NCBI GenBank assembly: GCA_025041175.1
Contig: JAKCFJ010000001.1
Location: 1,364,001 to 1,428,000 of the forward strand
Direction of reading: 5' to 3'
Length of the DNA: 64,000 nt
Source: Halobacteriales archaeon YIM A00010
GTDB taxonomy: Archaea > Halobacteriota > Halobacteria > Halobacteriales > Haloarculaceae
Within the stretch, counting starts at the first letter, position 1, and the number at the start of each line of letters is the position of its first letter. The notes below the pieces were generated by a model, which was not told where the DNA came from, made no database searches, and was given only the letters and a program-made list of their open reading frames with translations. Shown piece by piece: positions 1 to 8,427 of this stretch. Made by a program: the position numbers and the translations under genes.

Positions 1-606
1 CAGGTGGCTTCGGTGGTTCGTGATCCATTTCGATCCCGAAGATAGCGAACCACTCACCGGTTGGCTCTTTCTTGAGTGTGACCTCTTTGACCGTGGCATC
101 GTCCTCAGGAATCGATCGGTGTCGCCAGAACCAGAGGTTCTGGCTGCTAACCAGAATCTTCGATTCTGGTGATGGATCTGAATCGGAATGTCCGCAAGTT
201 TCGAGAGCGACAACACAGTCTGACCACTCTTCTTGTCGAGTTCGAAGCCCGACTGGTTGTAGGTGAAACTACGGAATTCCCGTGGTGGCTTCCATTTGAG
301 TTCGCCGACCTTGTAGCCCTGATCCTTGAGTTCGCCAAGCGCGTTGACGTTGTGTCTGATCCGCATCACGGTGGGTTGAAGCACCTTCGCGTACACATCG
401 GTCAACTCGTCCCACCAGGTTTTGAGATCAGGCAGCTCATCACGGATCGTCCGAACGCGCTGTTTGACCGTACCAGCACGCTCCGGAATCTGGTTGAACC
501 GATAGAGTGCGTGGTTATAGAGTTGTCGACAGATATCGCGGTGATAATCCAACGTCTCACGGTGAGCATCGGTCGGATGCAGGCGATATCTGTAGTTGTA
601 GTTCAT
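1..606 (-). pseudogene. IS200/IS605-type TnpB (IS1341-like), 5' part, frameshifted
   Basis: Reading from 606 downward, the protein begins MNYNYRYRLHPTDAHRETL, the usual start of haloarchaeal TnpB, the RNA-guided nuclease-like protein of IS200/IS605 elements. The frame is clear until about 175. There a block of roughly 53 nt made of two hairpins (125-169) interrupts it. Beyond the block, TnpB-like sequence (VKEVTLKKEPTGEWFAIFG) resumes in a different frame, so the gene is broken. The 3' part, with the RuvC and zinc-finger regions, lies outside the window. The DUF2080 partner starts upstream and is separated by 1 nt. The identification rests on recognising family sequence; the insertion boundaries are inferred from where the frame changes. 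Confidence 0.8.
125..169. repeat. Paired hairpin element inserted in tnpB
   Basis: Two perfect 19-nt hairpins stand 7 nt apart: CCAGAACC-AGA-GGTTCTGG (125-143) and CCAGAATC-TTC-GATTCTGG (151-169). Each has an 8-bp stem and a 3-nt loop. The same architecture recurs at 848-894, and single relatives occur at 12779, 13967 and 63339. The pair sits exactly where the tnpB frame breaks, so it looks like a recent insertion. Confidence 0.8.
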
Positions 607-607
607 G

Positions 608-751
608 TTATTCGTCGGGCGGATCGGTGACACGGACGACCTTGACTGTCGATCCGGCCCACGCTTTCGGGACATAGACGTGCGCACCGTTGCCCGAGCG
701 TTTGGCGTGGGCTTCAATCACTTCGTGCCCCTCGACTTCGTACCGATCCAT
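608..751 (-). CDS. DUF2080 family transposon-associated protein (47 aa)
   Basis: A 47-residue protein, MDRYEVEGHEVIEAHAKRSG...VTDPPDE, with the central pattern NGAHVYVPKAWAGSTVKVV. This is the small AbrB-like protein regularly found before TnpB in haloarchaeal IS1341-type elements (DUF2080). Its stop codon is followed after 1 nt by the tnpB ATG, so the two were co-transcribed. Its function is unproven; a role in DNA binding or control of the element is a guess from the fold-like pattern. The ATG at 751 was chosen because it gives the standard family start, and it lies just behind a perfect palindrome (758-776) that could be the promoter or operator. Confidence 0.85.
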   Translation of the reverse strand: MDRYEVEGHEVIEAHAKRSGNGAHVYVPKAWAGSTVKVVRVTDPPDE

Positions 752-757
752 TAAGAA

Positions 758-776
758 GTATCTACAATGTAGATAC
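758..776. promoter_or_regulatory. Perfect palindrome upstream of DUF2080/tnpB
   Basis: GTATCTAC-AAT-GTAGATAC is a perfect 8-bp inverted repeat with a 3-nt centre, ending 7 nt before the DUF2080 ATG. It falls where the transcription start of this element would be expected, so it could be an operator for self-control or a hairpin in the leader. No other function is visible. Confidence 0.5.
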
Positions 777-847
777 CAATAAACGTTACGAAAACGTAGG
801 CCTGTGGGCTTGCAATCGAACGTGTCTGACGGGTGATGACGATGTTG

Positions 848-894
848 ACGAGATCAAAGATCTCGTTCGCACACCAGAAATCTTTGATTTTTGG
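848..894. repeat. Paired hairpin element (second copy)
   Basis: ACGAGATC-AAA-GATCTCGT (848-866) is followed after 7 nt by a 21-nt hairpin (874-894) with arms CCAGAAATC and GATTTTTGG and loop TTT. This matches the 19 + 7 + 19 nt layout of the copy inside tnpB. A third hairpin, GGGGAT...ATCCCC, follows at 894-909. The block lies in the gap between the transposon relic and the lipoprotein gene. Confidence 0.75.
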
Positions 895-968
895 GGATGC
901 TGTATCCCCTCCCTACTCACTCGCTACGCTCGTTCGTTGAGGAAGGGGGCTTAGCACCTACAGGTCAG

Positions 969-1763
969 CTAAAGCGTTCCTTGGCTGGCGCTGGCGTCGC
1001 TGGTCACGGTGAGTTCGTAGTCTCGGTCGGGCTGGCGGCGGAGTTCACACACCCCGGCGACCGAGACCGTGGTTCCGTGTCCGCCGCTCCAGTTGAGCAC
1101 GCATGCGCCGTTTTTCCCCTCGGTCGTCTCGTCCGGATCGGGTTGGATACGCCCAGCGGGGAGGCGACGGCGTGCCTGGGGGACAGGGGGATCGCCGTCC
1201 AGTCCGATTCCCACGGGCGCGTCGTCGGGACCGATGCTCGTGGTCGGGCTGTACGAGCCGAGGACACCACGCTCCAACTCCACGCCGACCGACAGGGTGG
1301 TGAGCGTCGTGCTCCCGGCACCGTCGTCGGGCTGTGTCGGCGTGGCGGCGGTCCACATCCAGAGCCGATGGGTCGCTTGTTCTTCTGTCCGATCATCGGG
1401 TGCCTCGACACGATACAGGACAGCAGCGATATCGATTGGGACGTGTATCCCTTCGTCCTCGGCTGGGGACCCGAGCACCCACTGGTCGCTCCACGCCCCC
1501 ACGAGCGCGAGTCGTTCGGAGGAGCCGGGGTCCTGGTTCCCGTTTTGGATGCCCCAGACGCCGTGTGGCCCGTACCGATCGCGGATTCGGCCGGCGTACG
1601 CGTCGAATTCGGTCGCCGTGTGCGCCGATTCGGCTTCTGAGACCGAGAGCCGGTGTGAATCCGAAGCGCTCCGGGTCAGCCAGTCCAAACAGCCGGTCGT
1701 GGTGGCTGTACCAGCAGCGCCGACCGCCAGGAGGACCCGTCGACGAGTGTGTGACCGAGGCAT
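969..1763 (-). CDS. Tat-exported lipoprotein of unknown function
   Basis: A 264-residue protein starting MPRSHTRRRVLLAVGAAGTA, with a twin-arginine (RRR) signal and a lipobox-like TTGC at about residue 21-24, so it is probably exported folded by Tat and lipid-anchored outside the cell. The rest is Asp/Glu-rich with no motif I recognise. The ATG at 1763 was preferred over longer readings because it places the signal peptide at the N-terminus. It is the last gene of the short minus-strand group at the left edge and is not obviously in an operon with the LOG-family gene (gap 70 nt). Haloarchaea carry many such orphan lipoproteins; no substrate is inferred. Confidence 0.75.
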   Translation of the reverse strand: MPRSHTRRRVLLAVGAAGTATTTGCLDWLTRSASDSHRLSVSEAESAHTATEFDAYAGRIRDRYGPHGVWGIQNGNQDPGSSERLALVGAWSDQWVLGSPAEDEGIHVPIDIAAVLYRVEAPDDRTEEQATHRLWMWTAATPTQPDDGAGSTTLTTLSVGVELERGVLGSYSPTTSIGPDDAPVGIGLDGDPPVPQARRRLPAGRIQPDPDETTEGKNGACVLNWSGGHGTTVSVAGVCELRRQPDRDYELTVTSDASASQGTL

Positions 1764-1833
1764 ACGTATCGTGAAAGATGGCACAAAAGAAACATCTTTC
1801 GAGATACGAATGGACACGCGGTGTCGGGTTGGA

Positions 1834-2415
1834 TCAGGTTTCGGTGTTGTCGATCCACTTTTCGACTTGGGGCGGCTCGTAGGCGGCGAACGCATCGAGG
1901 AGGGATCGCGGCGTCGATTCGACGACGATCATCTCACGGTGAAGTCGTTTCACGAACTCCTCGGCGACGGCGTGATCGAGAAACGCCGTCAGCGCGTCGT
2001 AGTAGCCATTCACGTTCAGAAATCCACACGGGTAGTCGTGGAACCCGAGCTGTGCCCACGTCAACACCTCGAACATCTCCTCGACGGTGCCAAGCCCACC
2101 CGGAAGGGCGACAAATCCTTCGGACTCCTCCACCATCAGCCGCTTCCGGGCGTGCATCGATTCGACGACGTGCAGCTCGGTCAATCCCGGATGGGTGATC
2201 TCCCTCGCTTCGAGCGCCTCCGGAATGATCCCGACAGCCTCGCCGCCCGCTTCGAGCACGGCGTCGGCAAGCGCACCCATCACGCCGACGCTCGCACCAC
2301 CGTACACGAGACCGATCTCCCGTTCGACGAGCGCCTCGGCCAACTCTACCGCCGCCTCGACGTACTCCGGTGACCGCCCCGGACTCGATCCGCAGTACAC
2401 ACAGAGACGGTTCAT
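1834..2415 (-). CDS. LOG/TIGR00730 family Rossmann-fold nucleotide hydrolase
   Basis: A 193-residue protein beginning MNRLCVYCGSSPG, with VYGGASVGVMG and the signature PGGLGTVEEMFE. These match the TIGR00730/LOG family, whose members cleave nucleoside 5'-monophosphates such as cytokinin riboside monophosphate to base and ribose 5-phosphate. The PGGxGTxxE motif supplies the phosphate-binding and catalytic residues, and a second signature region, MHARKRLMVEESEGFVALPG, precedes it. In-frame ATGs at 2466 and 2445 exist, but 2415 gives the usual family start. It is divergent from carS, sharing a 128-nt promoter region. The physiological substrate in archaea is unknown. Confidence 0.9.
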   Translation of the reverse strand: MNRLCVYCGSSPGRSPEYVEAAVELAEALVEREIGLVYGGASVGVMGALADAVLEAGGEAVGIIPEALEAREITHPGLTELHVVESMHARKRLMVEESEGFVALPGGLGTVEEMFEVLTWAQLGFHDYPCGFLNVNGYYDALTAFLDHAVAEEFVKRLHREMIVVESTPRSLLDAFAAYEPPQVEKWIDNTET

Positions 2416-2543
2416 ACTCCTCTCCGCCGTCGGCTCGATTGGCATCGCGTTCTCTTTTTCGCGCACGCGTATATGATTACTCGCGCCCCATCGGCGTCTC
2501 GGATCTAGTGTGGTTTAAGTTTGGGAGCCTCCGCGTTGGGAGT

Positions 2544-3074
2544 ATGCTCGAGGTGGTCGTGATTGCGTTCTGGGCGATGTTGCCTGCGTACATACCGAAC
2601 AACGCGGCGGTGCTGTTTGGCGGTGGCCGTCCCATCGACGGCGGCCGAACCCACAACGGACGCCGGTTGCTGGGCGATGGAAAGACGTGGCGTGGAACGG
2701 TAGCCGGAACACTGTCGGGGATTGCGGTTGCGCTCGCTCTCAACGCGCTCTCACCGCACGTTCCGAACGGTTTCCTCCCGACGTTTCCGGTGGTTGCCAT
2801 GATCGCGCTCCCGGCCGGTGCGATGGGTGGCGACATCGCCGCTTCGTTGATGAAACGACGACTCGGACGCGATCGTGGGGCAGCGATGCCCGGACTCGAT
2901 CAGTTGGATTTCGTGGTGGGTGCGCTCCTTCTCACCGCCATCGTCACACCATCGTGGTTCGGCGAGACGTTCACACTCCCCGTGTTACTCGTGGTGGTCG
3001 TTCTCACGCCGCTGCTCCACGTGGGATCGAACGTGCTCGCGTACGGATTCGGCTGGAAAGACGAACCGTACTGA
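2544..3074 (+). CDS. carS: CDP-2,3-bis-(O-geranylgeranyl)-sn-glycerol synthase
   Basis: A 176-residue multi-spanning membrane protein of the CarS family (formerly DUF46). It transfers CMP from CTP to digeranylgeranylglyceryl phosphate, giving the activated lipid used for all archaeal phospholipids. Visible family features are the N-terminal AYIPNNAAVLFGGGRPIDGG, the DGKTWRGT loop (CTP and metal binding) and GGDIAASLMKRRLGRDRGA. The length fits the family. The ATG at 2544 lies about 28 nt after a TTTAA box (2514-2518), as expected for a leaderless haloarchaeal mRNA. It is divergent from the LOG-family gene. Confidence 0.93.
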   Translation: MLEVVVIAFWAMLPAYIPNNAAVLFGGGRPIDGGRTHNGRRLLGDGKTWRGTVAGTLSGIAVALALNALSPHVPNGFLPTFPVVAMIALPAGAMGGDIAASLMKRRLGRDRGAAMPGLDQLDFVVGALLLTAIVTPSWFGETFTLPVLLVVVVLTPLLHVGSNVLAYGFGWKDEPY

Positions 3075-3236
3075 CGAACGCCACAAACTGCCACATCGAT
3101 GGCGACACCGTGGCACAACTAACTGACACACCGTCGCTTCAATAGGATTTGATACATAGTATTTGCATATCCACAGCAATTCGCATATACGTGCAATTGT
3201 TTTTTCTCCCAAGACTATTTTATATGATATATCGAT

Positions 3237-4298
3237 ATGAAAAATACAACACGGCGAAACTTCATGCGAGTTGCTGGTGCATCGGTTGCGACAATCACCG
3301 GAGCGAGAATGAGTGTCTCACCGGCGGAGGCCCACCCACTCAACTGGATCGAACCAGAGGTCCCGACTGAGGAGCCGTTGCATGCTCTCGCGTACGTGCC
3401 AGAAACTACGGACAAGCGCGTCTATGCGTACGGGGAGGGGGGCGTGATCCTCCGCCGCCGGGGCGGGCGGACCATTTGGAATCAGGTCGGAACGTTTCCC
3501 TCGGCAGACGATCCGCACGCGGCTCTGGGTGTGGACACCATGACTCTGGTGATATGGATCGTCGGAGAGAACGGATCGATCGCGTGGCACGCCCCCAACA
3601 CTGACGACGTACACCCCGTTCCGTCACCGCTCGGAACCGATGTGACCTTCAACGACGTGGCAACGATCTCCCATGACCGTCAGTCAGGGGACGTGTACAT
3701 CGCTGGCAACGACGGGAGCGTCTACTACGGGTACTGCGAGTACATCGACGACGAAGACGAAATGAACTGCATCTGGGAGTCGGTGTCAATCAGTGACAGC
3801 CCGGTCACGGCGATCGACATGTACGCGGCTGGTGAGGGCTTCGCTGTCACTGCCGATGGGGCCGTGTTCAGGACGTCACACCAGGAAACCTGGGAGGAGG
3901 TCGAGATCACCGGGCTCGACAACGGGTTGACTGATATCGACGCGAACGGACCCGCTGCCGACACCGCCGAGAGTGATATGCCGGTACACATCGTCGGCCA
4001 GTCCGGAACGGAAGTGTTCTACTCAAATTCGTGGAGTGTCAACGAACTCGGTGACGTCACGCTTCGGGGCGTGGACCGAGCGAACTATCTCGTCGGCAAC
4101 GAGGGTACGATGTTCGAGCTGGTGTGGAAGTGGTTCGACGACATCGCCCAGTACGGCCGAGTACGGGAGCCAGTCGAAACCCCGACGACGAACACCCTGC
4201 GGGATGTCCTGGTCGTTCCTAAAAATCAGCACGGCCCGTACGCTGTCGGTGACGACGGGATCATCGAGCAAGAGCCCAAATACGATCCCATCGTCTGA
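3237..4298 (+). CDS. Tat-exported protein, YCF48/HCF136-like beta-propeller
   Basis: A 353-residue protein with a twin-arginine signal (TRRNFMRVAGASVATITG) and no lipobox cysteine, so it is likely released or membrane-tethered after Tat export. The mature part has recurring blade-like units, such as YAYGEGGVILRRRGGR, WIVGENGSIAWHA, YIAGNDGSVYYG, AVTADGAVFRT, LVGNEGTMFELV and AVGDDGIIEQ. This V-G-(D/N)-(D/N)-G-x-I/V pattern is typical of photosynthesis-assembly-factor (YCF48-like) propellers. In non-photosynthetic organisms these are surface proteins of unknown role. It stands alone between carS and aconitase on the same strand, with 162- and 209-nt gaps. Confidence 0.75.
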   Translation: MKNTTRRNFMRVAGASVATITGARMSVSPAEAHPLNWIEPEVPTEEPLHALAYVPETTDKRVYAYGEGGVILRRRGGRTIWNQVGTFPSADDPHAALGVDTMTLVIWIVGENGSIAWHAPNTDDVHPVPSPLGTDVTFNDVATISHDRQSGDVYIAGNDGSVYYGYCEYIDDEDEMNCIWESVSISDSPVTAIDMYAAGEGFAVTADGAVFRTSHQETWEEVEITGLDNGLTDIDANGPAADTAESDMPVHIVGQSGTEVFYSNSWSVNELGDVTLRGVDRANYLVGNEGTMFELVWKWFDDIAQYGRVREPVETPTTNTLRDVLVVPKNQHGPYAVGDDGIIEQEPKYDPIV

Positions 4299-4469
4299 GG
4301 GCGGTACATTGTGGAGAGACTCACCTTGGGTGGGTGTGACAGGTGTGATACGACCAACCACCCAGAGAGCTGTCGATGAATAAATTTAATACACGTTGAT
4401 TAAGGATCAGCAGAGAACGAGGCTGAACCGACGATTTAGGGGGAGAAAGCGCAAAAGGAGCCGAACACG

Positions 4470-4482
4470 TGGCGTTTATACT
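4470..4482 (+). promoter_or_regulatory. TATA box of the aconitase gene
   Basis: TTTATA (4475-4480) is centred about 30 nt before the aconitase ATG at 4508, the spacing of a leaderless or near-leaderless haloarchaeal transcript. This supports the start at 4508 rather than 4469. Confidence 0.6.
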
Positions 4483-4507
4483 CGTGGACGGTGGACATAC
4501 GAATGAT

Positions 4508-6484
4508 ATGGGACAGACGCTCACTGAGAAGATTCTCGACGATCACCTCGTCGAAGGGGAATTAGAAACCGGCGAGGAGATCGGTATCGAGATCGATCAG
4601 GTGCTCACACAGGACACGACGGGGACGCTCGTTTGGCTCCAGTTCGAGGCTCTGGGGCTGGACGAGGTCCAGACGGAACTCGCAGCGCAGTACTGCGACC
4701 ACCAGACGTACCAGTTCGACTTCAAGAACACCGACGACCACCGGTTCCTCCGGTCTGCGGCGGGAACGTTCGGGGCACACTTCTCCCGACCGGGCAACGG
4801 TATCTGCCACCAGGTGCACAAAGAGCGTTTCGCCGCGCCCGGCAAGACGCTGCTGGGTTCGGATTCGCACACGCCGACGCCGGGCGGGCTCGGCCAGCTC
4901 GCCATCGGATCGGGTGGGCTCGACGTGGCCGTCGCCATGGGTGGCGGTCCCTACTACATCGAGATGCCCGAGGTCGTGAACGTCCGGCTCGAAGGTGAGC
5001 TGCCCGAGTGGGCGACCGCGAAGGACGTCATCCTCGAAATGCTCCGGACGCAGTCAGTCAAAGGCGGCGTCGGGAAGATCTTCGAGTACACCGGTCCGGG
5101 TGTCGAAACGCTGTCGGTCCCCGAGCGGACGACGATCACCAACATGGGGACGGAACTGGGCGCGACGAGTTCGCTGTTCCCGACCGACGAGCGGACCGAG
5201 GAGTTCCTCTCCCGGCTCGACCGCGAGGACACCCACGTGGAGCTTCAGCCGGATGATGACGCCGAATACGACGACGAGGTCGTCGTCGACCTCTCCGAGC
5301 TGGAGCCGCTCATCGCCACGCCGTCGATGCCGGACAACGTGGTGCCCGTGCGCGAGGTCGCGGGAACGGACGTCGAACAGGTCATCATCGGCTCCTGTAC
5401 CAACGGCGCGTACGAGGACATCCTCCCGTCGGCGAAGATGCTCGAAGACCGCCAGATCAACAGGAAGACCGAGATGATCGTCGCGCCCGGCTCGAAGCAG
5501 GCGTCGGAGATGCTCGCCCGCGAGGGGTGGACCGCGGAGATGATGGCCGCCGGCGTCAACTTCTCGGAGGCGACCTGTGGCGCGTGCATCGGCATCGGTC
5601 ACGTGCCCGCGTCGGACTCGGTCAGCCTGCGGACGTTCAACCGCAACTTCGAGGGCCGGTCGGGCATCGAGGACGACTCGGTGTATCTCTGCTCGCCGGA
5701 GGTTGCGACGGCGGCCGCGCTCGAAGGCGAGATCGTCGACCCGCGCGATCTGTCCGACGAGCTCGGAGATCTCGACGCGCCCGGTCTGGAGATGCCAGAT
5801 CAGTACGACGGCTCCACGACGGATCTCATCGCGCCCGACGAAGCCGTCGACGACGGGCTGGTGAAGGGTCCAAACATCGGCGACGTGCCGCTCAAAGACG
5901 CGCTCGAATCCGATCTTTCGGGTCCGGCGCTGTTGAAGATGGACGACAACATCACGACCGACCACATCATTCCGGCCACCCAGGACATCCTGATGTACCG
6001 GTCGAACATCCCGAAGCTCAGCGAGTTCACCCTCTCGCGGGTCGACGAGTCGTTCGCCCAGCGCGCGCTGGATACTGACGGCGGGGTCCTCGTCGCCGGG
6101 GAGAACTACGGACAGGGATCCTCCCGCGAACACGCGGCGTTGTGCCCGATGTACCTCGGTATCGAGAGCGTGCTCGCCCAGAGCTTCGCTCGCATCCACA
6201 AGGCGAACCTGTTCAACTTCGGTCTGCTCCCGCTCTCCATCGACGAGGCGGATTACGAACAGATCGAACAGGGCGACGACATCGAGATCGTCGACGACGT
6301 GGACGACGCCGTTCGCTCGGGCCAGGAGGAGTTCACCGTTCGCGTGAACGGCGACTGGGAACTCACCGCTACGCTCGACGCCTCCGAGCGCGAGCGCGAG
6401 ATCCTCGCGGACGGCGGCAAGCTCTCACACACGCGCAAACAACACGACGCTGGCGCGAGTGACGCAACGCCTGCTGACGACTGA
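4508..6484 (+). CDS. acn: Aconitate hydratase (aconitase)
   Basis: A 658-residue cytoplasmic TCA-cycle enzyme that interconverts citrate and isocitrate through cis-aconitate on a [4Fe-4S] cluster. Cluster ligands are visible: C297 in GSCTNG, and C357 and C360 in CGACIG. Other aconitase signatures are GSDSHTPTPGGLG early in the protein and the swivel-domain GENYGQGSSREHAAL. The overall length matches the mitochondrial/short bacterial-type aconitase used by haloarchaea. A start at 4469 is possible, but MGQTLTEKI with a TATA box 30 nt upstream fits better. A T-run follows the stop, suggesting a single-gene transcript. Confidence 0.96.
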   Translation: MGQTLTEKILDDHLVEGELETGEEIGIEIDQVLTQDTTGTLVWLQFEALGLDEVQTELAAQYCDHQTYQFDFKNTDDHRFLRSAAGTFGAHFSRPGNGICHQVHKERFAAPGKTLLGSDSHTPTPGGLGQLAIGSGGLDVAVAMGGGPYYIEMPEVVNVRLEGELPEWATAKDVILEMLRTQSVKGGVGKIFEYTGPGVETLSVPERTTITNMGTELGATSSLFPTDERTEEFLSRLDREDTHVELQPDDDAEYDDEVVVDLSELEPLIATPSMPDNVVPVREVAGTDVEQVIIGSCTNGAYEDILPSAKMLEDRQINRKTEMIVAPGSKQASEMLAREGWTAEMMAAGVNFSEATCGACIGIGHVPASDSVSLRTFNRNFEGRSGIEDDSVYLCSPEVATAAALEGEIVDPRDLSDELGDLDAPGLEMPDQYDGSTTDLIAPDEAVDDGLVKGPNIGDVPLKDALESDLSGPALLKMDDNITTDHIIPATQDILMYRSNIPKLSEFTLSRVDESFAQRALDTDGGVLVAGENYGQGSSREHAALCPMYLGIESVLAQSFARIHKANLFNFGLLPLSIDEADYEQIEQGDDIEIVDDVDDAVRSGQEEFTVRVNGDWELTATLDASEREREILADGGKLSHTRKQHDAGASDATPADD

Positions 6485-6504
6485 TCGGGCCGAGCGATCC
6501 GCCG

Positions 6505-6517
6505 GTTTTTTGTTTGT
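6505..6517 (+). terminator. T-rich terminator after aconitase
   Basis: A TTTTTTGTTTG tract (6506-6516) lies about 20 nt behind the aconitase stop. Archaeal RNA polymerase terminates at such T-runs without needing a hairpin. Confidence 0.5.
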
Positions 6518-6569
6518 CTCCCGGCGCAGTGTCGTAGCTTCTTTGCTCTCTCGCCGCGTAGTACGTGTC

Positions 6570-7037
6570 GTGACAGCGATCGTTCCGGGAACCGAGTTTG
6601 CCGTTCGAGAGGCCCAACGCGCGGACCTGCTCGCGGTCTTTCGTATCGAGCAAGCGTCGTTTCCCCAACCGTGGCCGTTTCGGGCGTTCGAGCGGTTTCT
6701 CGGTGAGCCTGGCTTTCTCGTGGCCGAGCGGAACGGAACGATCGTCGGCTACGTCGTCACCGATTCGGTGCCGAACCACGGACGAGCGATCGGGCACGTG
6801 AAGGATTTCGCCGTCCACCCCGAGCACCGGGGAAGGGGCGTCGGCACGTCGCTCCTCCAACGAACGCTCGCGGATCTGGCGATGCGGGGCGTTCACACCG
6901 TCAAACTGGAGGTCAGGGAGAACAACGACGCCGCGATCCGGCTGTATCGGCAACACGGCTTTACCCACAGACAAACCTCCCCCCGATACTACAGCAACGG
7001 GGAGGATGCCCTGGTTATGGTGTACGATTCGACCTGA
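6570..7037 (+). CDS. rimI: Ribosomal protein S18-alanine N-acetyltransferase-like GNAT
   Basis: A 155-residue GNAT-family acetyltransferase. The acetyl-CoA site is seen in VHPEHRGRGVGTSLLQ (motif A, R/Q-x-x-G-x-G/A) and the C-terminal part reads KLEVRENNDAAIRLYRQHGF, the RimI-type motif. Archaeal RimI homologues acetylate protein N-termini broadly. The GTG at 6570 was chosen because it gives VTAIVPGTEFAVREAQ and avoids overlap with aconitase; an ATG at 6459 would add 37 residues and overlap that gene by 26 nt. It follows the aconitase T-run, so it probably has its own promoter. Confidence 0.85.
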   Translation: MTAIVPGTEFAVREAQRADLLAVFRIEQASFPQPWPFRAFERFLGEPGFLVAERNGTIVGYVVTDSVPNHGRAIGHVKDFAVHPEHRGRGVGTSLLQRTLADLAMRGVHTVKLEVRENNDAAIRLYRQHGFTHRQTSPRYYSNGEDALVMVYDST

Positions 7038-7137
7038 TTCTGCGGATATCGAAGGCGAGCCATTTACGGATCACAAGATACGCCGAGATGGTACGAAACC
7101 ATCCACAACGAGAGCGTCTTCGATCCCTGATGGCTGA

Positions 7138-8310
7138 TTAGTCGATGACGAACACGTCTGAGACGTTCCAGGCCAGGTAGAACAATCGCCCGTCGGCGAC
7201 GACAGGCTGCGAACCCACCGGAAGGTCGGGCCAGTGGCGCACACGGTCGCCAGTTACGGCATCCAGTGCGTGAATCCCAGTGTTTGCCCCCGTGACGAGC
7301 ACACGATCTCCCGTGATAACCGGTCCCCCACCACTATTGCCCGTCCCGAACGTCCATAGGCGGTCACCGGTGGCCGCGTCTCTGGCGATCGTCCGTGATC
7401 CATTGCCCGCCCCGACGACGACGTATCCGTCCGCAATCGCAGGTGGGTCATAGATACCGGATTCGACGGTCGCTTCCCACTGGATGGTCCCATCCGTGAC
7501 AGAGAGCGCTGTCATCGTTCCCCACTTCGAGACCACGTAAACGGTGTCGTTGGCAACGACCGGGATGGCGTAGATCGGTTCGAGATCATCCGTGTGCCAC
7601 CACTCGTTGCCGTTGTTGGTGAAAGCAGTCACTGCACCGTTATCGTTGCTCCCCGAGCCGACATACACACGGTCACCGACAGCAACGCCGTGTGCCATGT
7701 GCGTGGTTCGTGCCTGCCAACGCTCGGTGCCCGTCGTGGCATCGAGTGCGGTGACGCCCGATCCGGTGATGTAGATGGTATCGTCGACCACGACCGGCGA
7801 AGAGGAGCTACTGAGTGTCCCCTTGTCTATTCGCCACAACACGGACCCATCCGATTGATCGAGCGCCAGAGTTTCATTCAGCGTGCTCACGTAGACGGTC
7901 CCACAGGCGACCGCTGGACTCGTTGTGATACCATCGTCGGGATTGATTTCCCACAGCCGCGTCCCCGTTTCGATCGCCCGGGCTTCGATCCGCACGTCAC
8001 CCGCGACGTACACGACGCCATCACTGATGGCCGGTGGGGCATCGGTGCTCCCACTACCTGCCCGTGTTCCGGTCCGGGAGAATCGGCGCGCGTTTGCGGT
8101 GGCTGGTGGCAGATCGCGGGCGGGAAGACGACTCGTATGCGATCCATCATAGCCAGCCATGGGCCACGTCGGGGCAGTGGGCGAGCAATCGATCAATGGG
8201 GATGACGAACTCGGAACCAAAACGTCCGAACAGCCAGCGAACATGGCTGTTCCAACGGTAGAAAGGACTGCACGGCGTGTCGGTGACGAGAATCGACCGT
8301 GCTGACGCAT
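7138..8310 (-). CDS. Tat lipoprotein with PQQ-like beta-propeller repeats
   Basis: A 390-residue protein with a twin-arginine signal (SPTRRAVLSTVGTAMFAGC) ending in a lipobox AGC, so it is probably exported by Tat and lipid-anchored outside. The mature chain is a series of PQQ/Trp-docking blades: TRLWEINPDDGITTSPAV, GSVLWRIDKG, TGTERWQAR, GTIQWEATVE and ATGDRLWTFGTG. This is like the BamB/PQQ-repeat proteins common on haloarchaeal surfaces. No dehydrogenase catalytic residues are evident, so it is more likely a scaffold or binding protein. An AT-rich TATA-like stretch near 8333-8340 sits about 27 nt before the ATG. The gene stands alone. Confidence 0.85.
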   Translation of the reverse strand: MRQHGRFSSPTRRAVLSTVGTAMFAGCSDVLVPSSSSPLIDCSPTAPTWPMAGYDGSHTSRLPARDLPPATANARRFSRTGTRAGSGSTDAPPAISDGVVYVAGDVRIEARAIETGTRLWEINPDDGITTSPAVACGTVYVSTLNETLALDQSDGSVLWRIDKGTLSSSSSPVVVDDTIYITGSGVTALDATTGTERWQARTTHMAHGVAVGDRVYVGSGSNDNGAVTAFTNNGNEWWHTDDLEPIYAIPVVANDTVYVVSKWGTMTALSVTDGTIQWEATVESGIYDPPAIADGYVVVGAGNGSRTIARDAATGDRLWTFGTGNSGGGPVITGDRVLVTGANTGIHALDAVTGDRVRHWPDLPVGSQPVVADGRLFYLAWNVSDVFVID

Positions 8311-8427
8311 ACGATACGACTACACGGAAAACAAATATAACTTTTGGAGATTTTTGAGAGAAATGTAACATCCAAGGGCAAAACAGTCGTCCGAGCGAAC
8401 CGGATCGAAGTCAGCGCCGTGACTTTT

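Noticed and set aside
5054-6199. Long antisense frame opposite aconitase
   Set aside because: Arg/Val/Asp-biased sequence typical of the reverse strand of GC-rich haloarchaeal genes; no family features.
6459-6569. N-terminal extension of the RimI gene to an ATG at 6459
   Set aside because: It would overlap aconitase by 26 nt and add 37 residues absent from RimI proteins; the GTG at 6570 fits the family.
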